Source of the DNA: Forficula auricularia | Lineage: Eukaryota > Arthropoda > Insecta > Dermaptera > Forficulidae | Length of the DNA stretch: 64,000 nucleotides | Assembly (NCBI GenBank): GCA_024734495.1 | Contig: JALMQS010000877.1 | Coordinates: 186,001 to 250,000 of the forward strand | Reading direction: 5' to 3' | Part shown: piece after piece, positions 63,028 through 64,000 of the stretch | Layout: every line of letters begins with the position of its first letter | Numbering within the stretch: the stretch's first letter is position 1 | Notes under the pieces: model-generated | Told to the model about the DNA's origin: nothing | Seen by the model: the letters and a program-made list of their open reading frames with translations, nothing else | The model's database searches: none | Made by a program: the position numbers and the translations under genes

Positions 63028-63059
63028 CTGAGGAAGTCAACAAAGTTGACGAAACGTTG
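63028..63059 (+). ncRNA. Hammerhead-like motif, family h (right arm, complete)
   Basis: CTGAGGA, A, GTCAAC-AAA-GTTGAC, GAAA, CGTT. Stem II is six perfect pairs. Stem I can pair CC with GG and TTTG with CAAA across a two-base bulge. Confidence 0.7.
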
Positions 63060-63119
63060 GCAAAAAATAAAAATTATTTGCATAAGCTCTGTCCTCATTT
63101 CCTACAACTTATTAATTTA

Positions 63120-64000
63120 ATCGATGGACATAAATAATCAAAATAAATAAATATGTTTATTCAAAAATCAAAAACTATATAAGTAAAGATGTTTCACCTT
63201 GAACCGACACCTAACTCTTTAAAAATTACAAAAACTGTATAGTGACTTTCAAAATAATTACCCTGAATACACAGACATACGATATGATTAAAATTTATAG
63301 ACATTTCTAAAATGTGATAAAATTTAAAATAATCTATATATTATTCGCTTTGGAGAAAATTACATAATACTTAAAGTATGTAAGATATCTCCATGCCACT
63401 ATTTGGCTTAAATTTCACTATTTAAAATTATCTTTTTGAAATATTGCTTCCAATGAGTGAAAATTATCTATTTTAAAAAAAATTTCTTGACAAGAGTAGC
63501 ATAGTTGTTGATTTTCAAAGGGGTGTCATCTGTTAGATGCAAATAATCAATAATCATAAACCTATATACCTATAAATATATATCGTCGCCTTAGAGATTA
63601 AACCTGCTAACTCACAAGGAAATTTTACAAATCAGAGAAAAAACAGAAAAATTTTTATGATTAAGTAAGATTCTTTAATGTCTAATTAAGAGATCTGATT
63701 GATCAAATTAATTCTACAAGTTGATGGCGATTGTGGCAAAGCAGAAAGAGTTCAAAACTTTTTAATAATTTATTTAAAAAGAGCATTTTCCAAAACATAA
63801 ATATGTCAAAGTTCAAAATTTTCTCTCAGCTCCTTCAATGAAAACTTGTAATGAACATGTTCTGTGGAACACCCTGTATATAAAAGTAGCTTCGAATGAA
63901 GTAGTGCATTCAACTTTTTTTCGAGGTCATCTCAATACTTAACTAATACTTAAAGTGAAAGTAAAAATGAGAATACTAGTTGATTTATAGATAATAATAT
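63120..64000. other. AT-rich DNA at the right edge
   Basis: GACAAGAGTAGCATAGTTGT near 63491 and GTTAGATGCAAATAATCAA are a decayed copy of the family b hammerhead repeat without the motif. No upstream exon of the MBD gene was recognised. Confidence 0.45.

Larger units (their letters stand above)
62714..63112. repeat. Foldback element with two hammerhead-like motifs, family h
   Basis: The outer arms ATTGTAGGGAAATGAGGA and the inverse, TCCTCATTTCCTACAA, then AGCTTATGCAAATAATTTTT; the inner arms GGCCAGTCATCGAACAGATT. Both arms carry the motif just inside. The centre is about 25 bases. Confidence 0.8.

Overview
This is an AT-rich animal nuclear window, almost certainly from an arthropod. It has spliced genes with short exons and long introns, and very dense transposons of types common in arthropods: Ty3-type LTR elements, LINEs, a Helitron, and hAT, pogo, mariner, piggyBac and Harbinger-like non-autonomous elements. 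No species can be named from the sequence alone.

Two host genes can be supported. On the plus strand (10423-21624), three or four exons encode TM2 to TM7 of a rhodopsin-like GPCR with atypical motifs; the TM1 exon was not found. On the minus strand (62621-32855), ten exons encode the C-terminal ~950 residues of a chromatin-type protein with an MBD domain, a PHD finger, an F-box and leucine-rich repeats, in that order. Its 5' end lies beyond the right edge of the window. Its 13-kb penultimate intron carries a complete LTR insertion.

Everything else is repeats. 0.1-10.4 kb: a LINE tail, hAT-like elements and foldbacks. 10.4-21.6 kb: GPCR exons separated by MITEs, a truncated Helitron (14220-16390), a second LINE tail, a hAT-like element with other elements nested in it, and a pogo-like MITE. 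22.2-27.1 kb: a young Ty3-type retrotransposon on the minus strand. 27-32.8 kb: MITEs, a foldback and AT-rich DNA. 32.8-62.6 kb: the MBD/PHD/F-box/LRR gene, its introns filled by a 5-kb non-autonomous LTR element (35019-40019), LINE tails, a 5S-derived sequence, foldbacks, a piggyBac-like MITE, mariner remnants and a 1.2-kb palindrome.

The most notable signal is a hammerhead-ribozyme-like RNA motif: CTGANGA, one unpaired base, a short hairpin, then GAAA followed by a very short palindromic stem III. It occurs in about fourteen places, in at least eight foldback sequence families. The hairpin bases differ between families but stay complementary, which is the mark of a conserved RNA structure. 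This resembles the dimeric type I hammerheads known from Penelope-like elements and animal retrozymes. A second pattern is that several coding stretches (Ty3 element, Helitron, both host genes) are off by one base, often next to short homopolymers, which may mean residual indel errors in the assembly.
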